Origin: a bacterium
Lineage (GTDB): Bacteria > Patescibacteriota > Minisyncoccia > UBA6257 > JAGGUH01
Reading direction: 5' to 3'
Length of the DNA stretch: 15,198 nucleotides
NCBI GenBank assembly: GCA_021158645.1
Contig: JAGGUH010000070.1
Span: 1 to 15,198, forward strand
Shown in pieces: positions 5,320 to 13,295 of the stretch. Numbering within the stretch: position 1 is the stretch's first letter; every line of letters starts with the position of its first letter. The translations under genes and the position numbers were made by a program. The notes below the pieces were generated by a model, which ran no database searches, had not been told where the DNA came from, and saw only the letters and a program-made list of their open reading frames with translations.

Positions 5320-6803
5320 AAAAATTTTCTGATTTAACCCCTTTAAACACAAGAGAAGAACTCTTTGTCAGAATAAATTTAAGAGAAAAAAAGTTATCTT
5401 TAAGAACAATTTTTAAAAAAATAAACCAAAAAGAAATATTGGTAGTAGTTTTTCTTGTTTTTCTTTTTTCAAATTGTTTTTTTCGTTATCCAAACTTTGC
5501 TTTTGCTCCAAAAAACATAATTATTGCTAAAAATTTAGATTTCAAGGAAGAAAAAGAAAAGTTGGAAAAAGAGTTAAAAAATATAGAAAAAGAAATAGAA
5601 AATTATCAGAAACAAATTTTAGCAACTCAAAAAAAGACAAAAACTTTAAAAAACGAACTCTCAATTTTGGAAAATCAAATCAAGAAATTGAATTTAGAAG
5701 TAAAAGCAACTAAACTTTCTTTAAAAAGAATTGATGATGAAGTTTATCTCCAAGAACAAAAAATTAATTTAAAAAAAATAGAAATTGACAAAGAAAAAGA
5801 ACTTTTAAAAAAAATTCTCCAAAGTTTATATCAAGAAGAAAACGATTCGTTAATCGAAATTGTTTTAAAAAATCCAAAATTTTCTGATTTTTTTGCTAAA
5901 ATTAGGGATTTGGAACTTTTACAATTTAATCTAAAACAAAAACTCCAAACTTTAAAAACTCAAAAACAAGAATTAGAAAAGCAGAAAGAAATACTATTGG
6001 AAAAAAAACAAGAATTTGTGGCTCTTTCGAATATTCAAATTCTTCAAAGAAAAAAATTACTAAATTATAAAGAAGAAAAAAATTACCTTTTAAAAATTAC
6101 CAAAGGAAAAGAAAAAAAATATCAAGAAATTTTAAAAGAAAAACAAAAATTAGCGGCCCAAATAAGAAGCAGAATTTATGAACTTATGGGAATTGGAAAA
6201 GCAATTACTTTCGGTGAAGCCGTAAAATTTGCCGAATATGCCTCGAATTTAACCGGAGTAAGGCCTGCTTTAATTTTAGCCGTTTTAACTCAAGAATCAG
6301 AACTTGGTAAAAATGTCGGCACTTGCAATCGAAAAAATGATCCACCAGAAAAAAAATGGAAAAAAGTAATGAAACCAACTCGTGATTGGAAACCATTTCA
6401 ACAAATAATTAAAGAACTTCAAAAAGCCGGCTACCCTTATAAAATCGATGAAATGCCAGTATCTTGTCCGATGAAAGACCGATATGGAAATTATATTGGT
6501 TGGGGCGGAGCAATGGGACCAGCCCAATTTATTCCTTCAACTTGGATACTTTACAAAAACAAGGTTGCTGAATTGACAGGACATAATCCTCCCTCTCCCT
6601 GGAATCTTCAAGATGCTTTTGTTGCTTGCGCTTTGCTTTTAAAAGATAACGGTGCTGCAAGAGGCGGTTGGAAAGCCGAATGGCAAGCAGCAATGAGATA
6701 TTTTTGTGGCAGAATAAATTATCGTTTTCGATTTTATGGAGATTCAGTGATGAGTTTGGCTAAAAAATACCAAGAAGAGATTGGAATTTTAAAAAATCAA
6801 TAA
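5316..6803 (+). CDS. Membrane-anchored coiled-coil lytic murein transglycosylase
   Basis: This 495-residue protein is probably a cell-wall hydrolase. A cytoplasmic lead of about 40 residues is followed by a membrane anchor or uncleaved signal (ILVVVFLVFLFSNCFF, 41-56). Next comes a long coiled coil (about 74-285, dense in K, E, L and Q, like PcsB/EnvC/CwlO N-terminal regions), then a lysozyme-fold transglycosylase domain (about 295-490). The catalytic Glu is E327 in AVLTQESELGKN. The substrate-cleft block is GWGGAMGPAQFIPSTW (395-410), as in MltB/SLT-type enzymes. A Cys/Pro-rich insert (337-385, NDPPEKKWKK) lies between them. Four Cys in the outer domain (337, 384, 438, 464) could form disulfides. 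The start is fixed by the ATGA overlap with rplY. The coiled coil suggests regulation by a partner, for example an FtsEX-like complex, which is not seen in this window. Confidence 0.85.
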   Translation: MKKFSDLTPLNTREELFVRINLREKKLSLRTIFKKINQKEILVVVFLVFLFSNCFFRYPNFAFAPKNIIIAKNLDFKEEKEKLEKELKNIEKEIENYQKQILATQKKTKTLKNELSILENQIKKLNLEVKATKLSLKRIDDEVYLQEQKINLKKIEIDKEKELLKKILQSLYQEENDSLIEIVLKNPKFSDFFAKIRDLELLQFNLKQKLQTLKTQKQELEKQKEILLEKKQEFVALSNIQILQRKKLLNYKEEKNYLLKITKGKEKKYQEILKEKQKLAAQIRSRIYELMGIGKAITFGEAVKFAEYASNLTGVRPALILAVLTQESELGKNVGTCNRKNDPPEKKWKKVMKPTRDWKPFQQIIKELQKAGYPYKIDEMPVSCPMKDRYGNYIGWGGAMGPAQFIPSTWILYKNKVAELTGHNPPSPWNLQDAFVACALLLKDNGAARGGWKAEWQAAMRYFCGRINYRFRFYGDSVMSLAKKYQEEIGILKNQ

Positions 6804-6808
6804 GTTTT

Positions 6809-6836
6809 TTGAAAGATAATTTTTTACAGATATAAT
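6809..6836 (+). promoter_or_regulatory. Strong promoter of the DUF4012 gene, near-leaderless
   Basis: TTGAAA (6809-6814), a 16-bp spacer and a perfect TATAAT (6831-6836) are followed by 8 bases and then ATG 6845. The predicted start of transcription is one or two bases before the ATG, so no ribosome site would be needed. It lies in the 41-base gap after the transglycosylase gene and would give DUF4012 its own transcript. Confidence 0.7.
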
Positions 6837-6844
6837 TTTAAACA

Positions 6845-8980
6845 ATGGCTTCTAAAAAAAATATCTTACCTCAAATTTTTGATATCAAACCAGTTAAAAA
6901 TGGAAAAATTGACTATGAGAGAATTAAAAAAGTAAAGCCAGTTTTGAATTTAAAATATTATCTTTTTGAATCAAAAGAAAAACCAAAAGAAATCCCGAAA
7001 ACAGAATCAATACCTCAATTTCATCAAATTCTCTTAAAAGAAAAAGGACTATTATCTGAATTTAAATTTTTTAAAAAAGTTTTTTATTTTTTTTCAATAA
7101 TTATTTTGGTTGTCTTTTTTCTTGGAGGATTTTTTTTAAAACCAAAAATTAATTTCAAAATTAATTTTTCTAATTTTGCTTCAATTTTTTATCCAAAGGA
7201 AATCAATTCTCTTTCAGAATCTATCAAAACAAATTTCAAACTAAAATCAAATTTAACCTTAAACTACCTTAAAAATTTTGAAATAGAAAAAGCAAAAAAA
7301 GAAATAAAAGAAAATATTACTTTGTTTGAAAATTCATTTTCTTTTTTAGAAGATCTTTCTTTTTTAGAAAAATACTCACAAAAATTTAAAGATTTATTTT
7401 TTTTAAAAAAGAAACTAAAAGAAATTCTCCTAATTTCACTAAATTCTTTAGATTTAATCAGCACATCAAGAGACAATCTAACCTCATCTTTATTCGGAAA
7501 TCCCTATGCCTCAAAAAAACTTTTTTCTAATTTGAACCTTTTAAAAGAAAACCTTGATTTGTTTAATAAAAATTTTAATTCAATTCTTCTAAATTCAAAT
7601 TCTTTTAACTTCTCCGAGTTCAAAAAAAATTATCTTTCTTATAATATAAAAATTCAAGAAGCAAAAGATTTATTTTCTTTTTTTGAAAAAATTTTAGGAA
7701 AAGAAAAACCAAAAACTTATATTTTGCTTTTACAAAATAATAGCGAAATCAGAGCCACTGGCGGATTTTTAGGAAGTTTTATTGCTTTAACCTTAAATTA
7801 TGGCAGAATCACAAATTTTAAAGTTTATGACATTTACGATCCCGATGGCCAAATTAAAGAAAAATATATTCCACCAAAACCTTTATGGCTAACAACTCCA
7901 GTATGGGAAACAAGAGATGCTAATTGGTTTTTCGACTTTCCAACTTCAGCAAAAAAAATTATTTTCTTTTTGGAAAAATCAGGTTACTTTAAAAAAATTG
8001 ATGGTATCATTGCTATTAATACTTTTGTTGTAAAAGATCTTTTAAAAACTATTGGACCAATTGAAGTTAAGGAATATCAAAAAGAAATTAATGCTTCAAA
8101 TTTTTTAGAAACCTTACAATATGAGGTTGAGTATGGAAAAGATAAAAAGGAAGGAAGACCTAAAAGAATTTTAGAAATCATTGCTCCAAAAATTTATCAG
8201 AAAATTCTGGATTTAGACAAAAAAAGAACAAAAAATTTAATAAACTTAATTAAAGAAAATTTAGAAAAAAAAGAAATTCAGTTATTTTTTAAGGATAACT
8301 TCTGCCAAAAAATTGTTGAAAAATATCAATTTGCCGGAAAAATTGTAAAAGAACCTGATTTTTCTGATTATTTGAGCATTGTTTTTTCAAACATTGCCGG
8401 AGGCAAAACCGATCTTTTAATAAAAAGAAGAGCAAAATTAATCACTGAAATCGAAAAAAACGGATTTTTGGATAATACTTTAATTATTTACCAAAAATAT
8501 CCAATTCCAAATAAAAACTATCCATTTTTTAGAAGTATTAACAAAAGTTATTTAAAGGTTTATTTGCCAAAAGAAGCATTTTTAGAAGAAATCTCTGGCT
8601 ATAAAATTAGAAAAATAGATCCTTTAGCTAATTATTCTTTGCCAGAATATTTAATTGATGCTGATTTGGAAAAAATCGAAGAAAGTAGCCAATCTTTACC
8701 ATACCCAGGCGTTGATTGTTTTTTTGAAAATGGAAAAAAAGTTTTTGGCTTTTGGGTTTATACCGAAAAGGGGAAATCTTCAAAAATAATTTTAAAATAC
8801 AAAATTTTAAAGAAAATAAAATCAGAAAAAAATTGGCAATTAATTTTCCAAAAACAAAGCGGCATCAATTTACCAATTGAAATTGTTTTAAAAAATAAAG
8901 AAAAAAAAGAAATAAAATTTTTAAAAGAAAGTCCAAAAAAAATTGAAACTTTCAACCTAAAATCATTCCACCTCCAATAA
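6845..8980 (+). CDS. DUF4012-domain membrane protein
   Basis: A 711-residue protein with a polar N-terminal tail, one membrane segment (about 78-97, FYFFSIIILVVFFLGGFF) and a large, presumably extracellular region. Residues 100-285 are Lys/Leu/Phe-rich and helical. From about 287 the DUF4012 core is clear: YILLLQNNSEIRATGGFLGS (292-311), then YDIYDPDGQIKEKYIPPKP (328-346), the W-E-T-R-D-A-N-W-F-F-D-F-P-T-S-A block (354-369), I-D-G-I-I-A-I-N (385-392) and L-L-K-T-I-G-P-I (399-406). The domain is shared with LytR/Cps2A-like cell-envelope proteins in general shape and is very common in CPR genomes, but its reaction is unknown. The gene has its own promoter and its last 29 bases overlap the end of mnmA on the other strand. 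Confidence 0.85.
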   Translation: MASKKNILPQIFDIKPVKNGKIDYERIKKVKPVLNLKYYLFESKEKPKEIPKTESIPQFHQILLKEKGLLSEFKFFKKVFYFFSIIILVVFFLGGFFLKPKINFKINFSNFASIFYPKEINSLSESIKTNFKLKSNLTLNYLKNFEIEKAKKEIKENITLFENSFSFLEDLSFLEKYSQKFKDLFFLKKKLKEILLISLNSLDLISTSRDNLTSSLFGNPYASKKLFSNLNLLKENLDLFNKNFNSILLNSNSFNFSEFKKNYLSYNIKIQEAKDLFSFFEKILGKEKPKTYILLLQNNSEIRATGGFLGSFIALTLNYGRITNFKVYDIYDPDGQIKEKYIPPKPLWLTTPVWETRDANWFFDFPTSAKKIIFFLEKSGYFKKIDGIIAINTFVVKDLLKTIGPIEVKEYQKEINASNFLETLQYEVEYGKDKKEGRPKRILEIIAPKIYQKILDLDKKRTKNLINLIKENLEKKEIQLFFKDNFCQKIVEKYQFAGKIVKEPDFSDYLSIVFSNIAGGKTDLLIKRRAKLITEIEKNGFLDNTLIIYQKYPIPNKNYPFFRSINKSYLKVYLPKEAFLEEISGYKIRKIDPLANYSLPEYLIDADLEKIEESSQSLPYPGVDCFFENGKKVFGFWVYTEKGKSSKIILKYKILKKIKSEKNWQLIFQKQSGINLPIEIVLKNKEKKEIKFLKESPKKIETFNLKSFHLQ

Positions 8981-9989
8981 CTTCTGAATTTTTATAAAAA
9001 ACTCCATATTGGCCCCTTGCCGGAGCAAAAGCCCTTTTTTCCAAAAAGCAAATTGCTTTGTTTTTCTCTAAAAAAATTCTGCTTTTTATTTTTCTTTGGT
9101 GATGCCTCAAAACAATTTCTGCTTCAATTTTTTTTCTCTTTAGAAAATTTTTATCAATAAAAGAAAGTTTTCCTAAAATCACTTTTTGACGCCAAATTAA
9201 GGAATGAAATCTGTTTTTCGAAACATATAAAATGTTTTCTTTGCTATCCTTTTTAACTACAAAGTAAGGTCCAGAAGATAAAGTAAGCCCGCTTCGCTGT
9301 CCAAGAGTAAAAAACCAAATTCCCGGATGGAATCCCAAAAACTTTTTTGTTTCAAACTCAATAATTTTTCCTTTTTTTTCTTTTATTTTTTTTAAAAGAA
9401 AATTTTTAATATCAGTTTTTTCTAAAAAACAAATTTCTTGAGATTCCCTAATATTTTTTAAAAAAAAATTTTTTTTAGCAATTTCGATTGCTTTTTCTTT
9501 TTTTATCTCTCCTAATGGAAAAATTATTTTTTTGAGTTTTTTTTGGCTTAAATGATACAAAAAATAACTTTGATCTTTTAATTTGTCTTTTGACTCAAAT
9601 AAACTATATTTACTCTTTTGCTCTTTAACCTTCGCATAATGACCAGTAGCAAAGAAATCATATTTTTGTTTTAAGAAAAAATTAAATGCTTTCCCGAATT
9701 TAATTTTTTGGTTACATATCATACAAGGATTTGGAGTTAAATTTTTTTTATAAAAATCAATAGTTTTTTTAATTACTTCTTCTTTGAATTCTTTTTTCAA
9801 ATTTAAAACAAGAAATTTCGATTTAAGTTTCTTTGCAATCTCTTTGGCAATTTGTTTTGAATAATTTTTTTTATCTTTTGGGACAAACAAATCCAAAAAA
9901 CAACAAACCAAATTAAAACCTTTTTTCTTTAAAAGATATCCCGCAGAAGCAGAATCAAAACCACCTGATAAAAGTAAAAAAACAGTCAT
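8952..9989 (-). CDS. mnmA: tRNA-specific 2-thiouridylase MnmA
   Basis: This cytosolic enzyme makes 2-thiouridine at wobble position 34 of tRNAs for Lys, Glu and Gln, using ATP and a sulfur relay. The 345-residue length is normal. The PP-loop is LSGGFDSAS (7-15; most members have SGGVDSS). The catalytic Cys89 lies in NPCMICNQKIKFG, and the second active-site Cys187 in ESQEICFL. The tRNA-binding ATGHYAK (114-120) and DQSYFLYHL (139-147) blocks are present. The C-terminal beta-barrel contains G-F-H-P-G-I-W-F-F-T-L-G-Q-R-S-G-L and ends with A-P-G-Q-Y-type ARGQYGVFY. The start ATG overlaps the TGA of the RodZ-like gene (ATGA, 9986-9989), so the two are co-translated. The 3' end overlaps the DUF4012 gene tail to tail. 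Confidence 0.95.
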   Translation of the reverse strand: MTVFLLLSGGFDSASAGYLLKKKGFNLVCCFLDLFVPKDKKNYSKQIAKEIAKKLKSKFLVLNLKKEFKEEVIKKTIDFYKKNLTPNPCMICNQKIKFGKAFNFFLKQKYDFFATGHYAKVKEQKSKYSLFESKDKLKDQSYFLYHLSQKKLKKIIFPLGEIKKEKAIEIAKKNFFLKNIRESQEICFLEKTDIKNFLLKKIKEKKGKIIEFETKKFLGFHPGIWFFTLGQRSGLTLSSGPYFVVKKDSKENILYVSKNRFHSLIWRQKVILGKLSFIDKNFLKRKKIEAEIVLRHHQRKIKSRIFLEKNKAICFLEKRAFAPARGQYGVFYKNSEVIGGGMILG

Positions 9990-10609
9990 TTTTCTTGATA
10001 AATTATTTTTCTTTCAATGACCGCTGATTTTCCAAAATAATTTTTTGCTTCAATCTTCAAGATATTTAAACCGGGAACCAAAGGAAAAGAATAAGAAAAC
10101 TTTCCTTCTTTTAAAGGAATTTCTTTGTTGTTTATCAATAAAAGTCGAGCCGTGGTCTCTCCTTCAATTTTAACTTTATCTTCAAAAGAAACAGAATCAA
10201 AGGCAGGAGAAAAAATTTCCAGTTTGGGGGCAATAAAAAAAGGTTTTAAACTTGAACCAATATAAAATAAACCCAAAATAATTAAAACAAACCAGATCAA
10301 TTTTCCAAAATCAAACTTTAAAAAACCTTTTTTTTCTTTTGTTTCCGGAAAAATATCTTTTTTTCCAGAAAAATAAAGAGTTCTTTTTTGGATTCGATAA
10401 AGATCCCATAAGTCCTTAAATTCAACACCAAAAACTTTGGAGATTTTTTTCAAATATCCCTCAATATAAATATCTGGAGGCAACAAATCCCACTTTTTTT
10501 CTTCGAGTGCTTTTAAAAATTTCTCTTCGATCCCAGTCAATGAAGAAAGTTGAGAAATTGAAACTCCTTTTTTTTCTCTTAAATTTTTCAAAATTTCCGA
10601 AAATTCCAT
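9986..10609 (-). CDS. RodZ-like helix-turn-helix membrane protein
   Basis: This 207-residue protein has an N-terminal helix-turn-helix of the RodZ type (about 3-70): LKNLREKKGVSISQLSSLTG, then FLKALEEKKWDLLPPDIYIE and G-Y-L-K-K-I-S-K-V-F-G-V. A basic linker, one membrane segment (about 104-118, LIWFVLIILGLFYIG) and an Ig-like extracytoplasmic beta domain (about 128-205, FSPAFDSVSFEDKVKIEGET) follow. RodZ links the cytoskeletal MreB to the wall-synthesis machinery in rod-shaped cells. No MreB is visible here, and CPR members often have such proteins without the rod genes nearby, so its role may be only envelope related. It is the first gene of a two-gene operon with mnmA, behind a strong promoter. 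Confidence 0.8.
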   Translation of the reverse strand: MEFSEILKNLREKKGVSISQLSSLTGIEEKFLKALEEKKWDLLPPDIYIEGYLKKISKVFGVEFKDLWDLYRIQKRTLYFSGKKDIFPETKEKKGFLKFDFGKLIWFVLIILGLFYIGSSLKPFFIAPKLEIFSPAFDSVSFEDKVKIEGETTARLLLINNKEIPLKEGKFSYSFPLVPGLNILKIEAKNYFGKSAVIERKIIYQEK

Positions 10610-10617
10610 TTAAAATC

Positions 10618-10645
10618 ATTATAAAAAACCTTTTTTTTAAAGCAA
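10618..10645 (-). promoter_or_regulatory. Promoter of the RodZ-like/mnmA operon, near-leaderless
   Basis: On the minus strand TTGCTT (10645-10640), a 16-bp spacer and a perfect TATAAT (10623-10618) are followed by 8 bases and then ATG 10609. Spacing is identical to that of the DUF4012 and aldolase promoters. Confidence 0.68.
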
Positions 10646-10661
10646 GAGAGATTTTTTTGAA

Positions 10662-11075
10662 TCAAATATCAAAAAGAACTATAGCGTACCAATCGTTTTT
10701 TATTTTCTTAATTTCCAAATCGTGATAAGTGACTGCTTTGATGCCTAATCCAAATCTTTTAACTTTTTTTCCATAAAGAACTGCTTCTATCTCAAACTTT
10801 TCAAACTTTAAAAATTCAATTTTTTTATAAATTTCTTTATTTACTTCAATTAAATATAAAATCTCGTTTAAAAAGTCAATTAAAAGAGAATCTAAATCAA
10901 AAGATTTAATTTTAATTTTTCTCCGAAAAGTTCCCTTAAAAGAAAAATCAACTTCAGGCATCATACTTTCCACCATCGCGATCATTAAATTTTCAAAAAC
11001 TTCTTTCAAACTTCTACCAAATGCTTTTATTTTTAAATCTCCCCGATGTTCTAAAATTTCAAATTTTTTTTTCAT
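10662..11075 (-). CDS. Archease
   Basis: A 137-residue protein of the archease family, which activates the RNA ligase RtcB (tRNA splicing/RNA repair) by helping its guanylylation. Numbering from the ATG at 11075, it reads MKKKFEILEHRGDLKIKAFG with the metal-binding His10 and Asp13. LLIDFLNEILYLIEV (about 65-79), the family hallmark G-I-K-A-V-T-Y-H-D-L, and the terminal Asp136 of V-L-F-D-I follow. The frame is open to a TTG at 11114, but the family begins at MKKKFEIL, and the promoter at 11087-11114 would overlap the longer start, so 11075 is chosen. No rtcB is in the window, so its partner must be elsewhere. An archease acting in another RNA or DNA process is the alternative. Confidence 0.85.
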   Translation of the reverse strand: MKKKFEILEHRGDLKIKAFGRSLKEVFENLMIAMVESMMPEVDFSFKGTFRRKIKIKSFDLDSLLIDFLNEILYLIEVNKEIYKKIEFLKFEKFEIEAVLYGKKVKRFGLGIKAVTYHDLEIKKIKNDWYAIVLFDI

Positions 11076-11086
11076 TAATTTGTTTA

Positions 11087-11114
11087 ATTTTATTAAAAAT
11101 AAAATTTCTTTCAA
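11087..11114 (-). promoter_or_regulatory. Promoter of the archease gene; decides its start codon
   Basis: On the minus strand TTGAAA (11114-11109), a 16-bp spacer and TAAAAT (11092-11087) are followed by 11 bases and then ATG 11075. The predicted leader is about 5 bases. The TTG start at 11114 would lie in the -35 box, which rules it out if this promoter is used. Confidence 0.55.
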
Positions 11115-11322
11115 ATTAAACTGATTTTTCTAAAAAACTTTAAACTAAACTATAAAACTAAAAAGGAAATAATATAAAAATGAAGAAATTTTTTTGGCTT
11201 ATTGTTGGCAATAATTTTTATAATTTTGATTGTTATTAAAAAGAGTTATTTTTTTAAAAAATCGAAAAATAAATTACCTCAATTTAAATCCGAGCAAGTG
11301 TTTATTTTTTTTAAAAAATATC

Positions 11323-11328
11323 TAAAAT
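11323..11328 (+). promoter_or_regulatory. Possible -10 box for the PEGA gene
   Basis: TAAAAT lies 8 bases before ATG 11337, the same gap as in three other genes here. The -35 position at 16 bp (TTTATT, 11301-11306) is poor, so this is tentative. Confidence 0.3.
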
Positions 11329-11336
11329 TTAAAACA

Positions 11337-12611
11337 ATGTTTCTTTTAACCAAAAAAACAAGAACTATTCTTTTTTGGACTTTTGTTTTTCTTTTTTTTG
11401 GACTTTTTTTAATTTTAATTTTTTCTTCTTTTGGGTTCAAAGTTTCTTTTAAAGATGGATCTTTAGAAATCCAAAAAACTGGTGCTTTCTATTTGGAGGC
11501 AAAGCCAGATGATAATCTTACTTTTTATCTTAATAAGAAATTAGAAAATCCAAAGAAACGACTTTTTGGAGGATATTTTTTTGAAACTCTTTTGCCGGGA
11601 AAATATCTTGTCGAAGTTAAAAAAGATAATTATTTTGGATGGAAAAAAAATATCGAAATTTTGCCAGGGCTCGTTTCTTTTGCCAAAATAAACTTGATTA
11701 AAAAAAATCAAAAACAAGAATTTTTACTTAAAACAAGTTCTACTTTATTTTCTGTTTCAGAAAAAAAACAAAAATTGATTTTCAAAAACAAAAATCAAAT
11801 AGAGATTTTTGATTTAAAGGAAAAAAAGGTAAAAAAAATAAACCTGCCAAAAAAAATTATTATTAAAAAAATCTACACTCATCCATTTTCCTCTAAAAAA
11901 TTATTAATTATTAACACTAATTTTAACAGTTCAACAAGTTCAATTTTTGAATTTGATATCTCAAAAGAAAAGTTAAAGAAAATAAAAACATTAAACTCAG
12001 ATTTTTACAAAATCAATCCAGAAAACGGAGACCTTTTTTACATAAATAAAAAAGGCAACTTATTTAAAGAAAATATTTTTCACAACACAAAAGATTTAAT
12101 TCTTTCTGCTTCTAATTTAAGTTCTAATTCCACCTCTACTTTAAAATTAGAAGAATTTAAATTAATTGAAAATAAGTTTCTAATTTTAAAAACAAATATT
12201 GGAAAATTTATTTTTGATTTGGACTCAAAAAAATTTCTAATAAAAGAACCAATTAAAGCAAATTTAATTTTACCCGATAAAAGTAGAGAAAAAATTGTTT
12301 TTTACCAAAAAAATGAAATCAAAACAAGGTATCTAAAAAAAATTTTTTCTCCTTTAATTAGGAATAAAGGAAAAATAGATGTTTTAATAAATCTTCCTTC
12401 TGTCAAAAAAATTGAATTTTATAAAGATAATTGGTATTTATTTGTTTTAGTAAATAAAAAATTATTTTTTTTAGAACTTGATCCCAGAGAACCAATAAAT
12501 TCTTATTCTTTATCAAATAATGTCGAAAATTTTTGGTATTTTAAAGAAAAAAACTTTTTGCTTCTTTTAAAAAATAACAATTTCTTTATCCTTAAACTCT
12601 TAAATTCTTAA
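11337..12611 (+). CDS. PEGA-domain membrane protein
   Basis: The chosen ATG gives 424 residues. The open frame reaches back to a TTG at 11202, but MFLLTKKTRTILFWTFVFLF at 11337 matches the usual N-terminus of CPR PEGA proteins (short basic lead, then a membrane helix, about 10-30). A -10-like TAAAAT (11323-11328) lies 8 bases before this ATG. The PEGA domain (about 46-122) shows I-Q-K-T-G-A-F-Y-L-E-A-K-P-D, L-L-P-G-K-Y-L-V-E-V-K-K-D-N-Y and W-K-K-N-I-E-I. PEGA domains are small extracellular beta-sandwiches often associated with S-layers or other surface structures. The rest is Lys/Asn/Ser-rich with repeated short beta-strand blocks (for example LLIINTNF, LFVLVNKKLFFLEL), which may form a degenerate beta-propeller. 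No enzyme motif is visible. Confidence 0.75.
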   Translation: MFLLTKKTRTILFWTFVFLFFGLFLILIFSSFGFKVSFKDGSLEIQKTGAFYLEAKPDDNLTFYLNKKLENPKKRLFGGYFFETLLPGKYLVEVKKDNYFGWKKNIEILPGLVSFAKINLIKKNQKQEFLLKTSSTLFSVSEKKQKLIFKNKNQIEIFDLKEKKVKKINLPKKIIIKKIYTHPFSSKKLLIINTNFNSSTSSIFEFDISKEKLKKIKTLNSDFYKINPENGDLFYINKKGNLFKENIFHNTKDLILSASNLSSNSTSTLKLEEFKLIENKFLILKTNIGKFIFDLDSKKFLIKEPIKANLILPDKSREKIVFYQKNEIKTRYLKKIFSPLIRNKGKIDVLINLPSVKKIEFYKDNWYLFVLVNKKLFFLELDPREPINSYSLSNNVENFWYFKEKNFLLLLKNNNFFILKLLNS

Positions 12612-12779
12612 TGATTGAATCTAAAATAAAAGTTAATAAAAGAAAGTGATTTTGAATTTTTTTAAAAACTCTAAAATTTCTTATCCAATTGCAACAAAAC
12701 TTGAAAAAAAAATAGAAAAAACAAAGTAAGAGAATTAAGATAAAAAATTTAAAAATTTTTATTAAAAAAATAGTAGTTA

Positions 12780-13292
12780 TCAGAAACTAATTTGGCCTAA
12801 TTTATTAATAAAAATTGTACTAGTACTATTGCCAATGTTTTCTTTTAAAGTAATTTTTGCAAAACTGACACTATCGCTTCCATTAAAATACACTTCTGCC
12901 TTTGAAGTAATAAATAAAAGATCAAGGCGAGAAACCCCACCATAAGAAAGATTTACTGAAGAAACTTCTGTTAATTTTTTTAAAGAATATTCTTCGATTG
13001 TTTCAGAAGAATCAGTCCAAATGTAGTTATTGTCTAAATCGGCAAAAAGATAAAATTTTGTTGTTGGAAAAGAAGGAAAATAAATTCCATAGCCATCAGG
13101 TAAACTTGAGCCATTTTTTTTAGGAGAAAGAGATAAACTTCTTGCTTTATGAATTTTTGAAACTAAAAAAATTTTAGATTTTTCAAGAGTATAAACATAT
13201 TTAACTTTTTGAGTAAAATAAATTCCAATTGTTAAAAAAATTACAATCAAACTAATAACCACAAACAATTCTGTAAGAGTATAACTTTTCAT
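12780..13292 (-). CDS. Type IV pilus minor pilin / pseudopilin (GspH/FimT-like)
   Basis: A 170-residue prepilin with a very short leader MKS, then the methylation-type N-terminus YTLTELFVVISLIVIFL. Cleavage would fall after Ser3, where most prepilins have Gly, and the mature Glu5 is kept (Glu8 of the precursor). The hydrophobic helix is at about 8-27. The globular part has R-S-L-S-L-S-P near 51-57, G-Y-G-I-Y-F, and L-F-A-D-L-D-N-N-Y near 83-91, and ends with I-F-I-N-K-L-G-Q-I-S-F. This layout is typical of GspH/FimT-like minor pilins, which sit at the pilus tip and in DNA-uptake pili help bind DNA. It is the last gene of the cluster and follows the prepilin peptidase after a 3-base gap. Confidence 0.82.
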   Translation of the reverse strand: MKSYTLTELFVVISLIVIFLTIGIYFTQKVKYVYTLEKSKIFLVSKIHKARSLSLSPKKNGSSLPDGYGIYFPSFPTTKFYLFADLDNNYIWTDSSETIEEYSLKKLTEVSSVNLSYGGVSRLDLLFITSKAEVYFNGSDSVSFAKITLKENIGNSTSTIFINKLGQISF

Positions 13293-13295
13293 AAA

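Noticed and set aside
12611..12729. Two mini-ORFs after the PEGA gene (ATG 12611, 12 codons; GTG 12646, 27 codons)
   Set aside because: Very short, Lys/Asn-rich as any random frame here would be, with no recognisable motif. The 168-base gap is best left as non-coding.
12737..12768. Bidirectional terminator between the PEGA and minor pilin genes
   Set aside because: Only imperfect A/T runs are seen, with no GC-containing stem.
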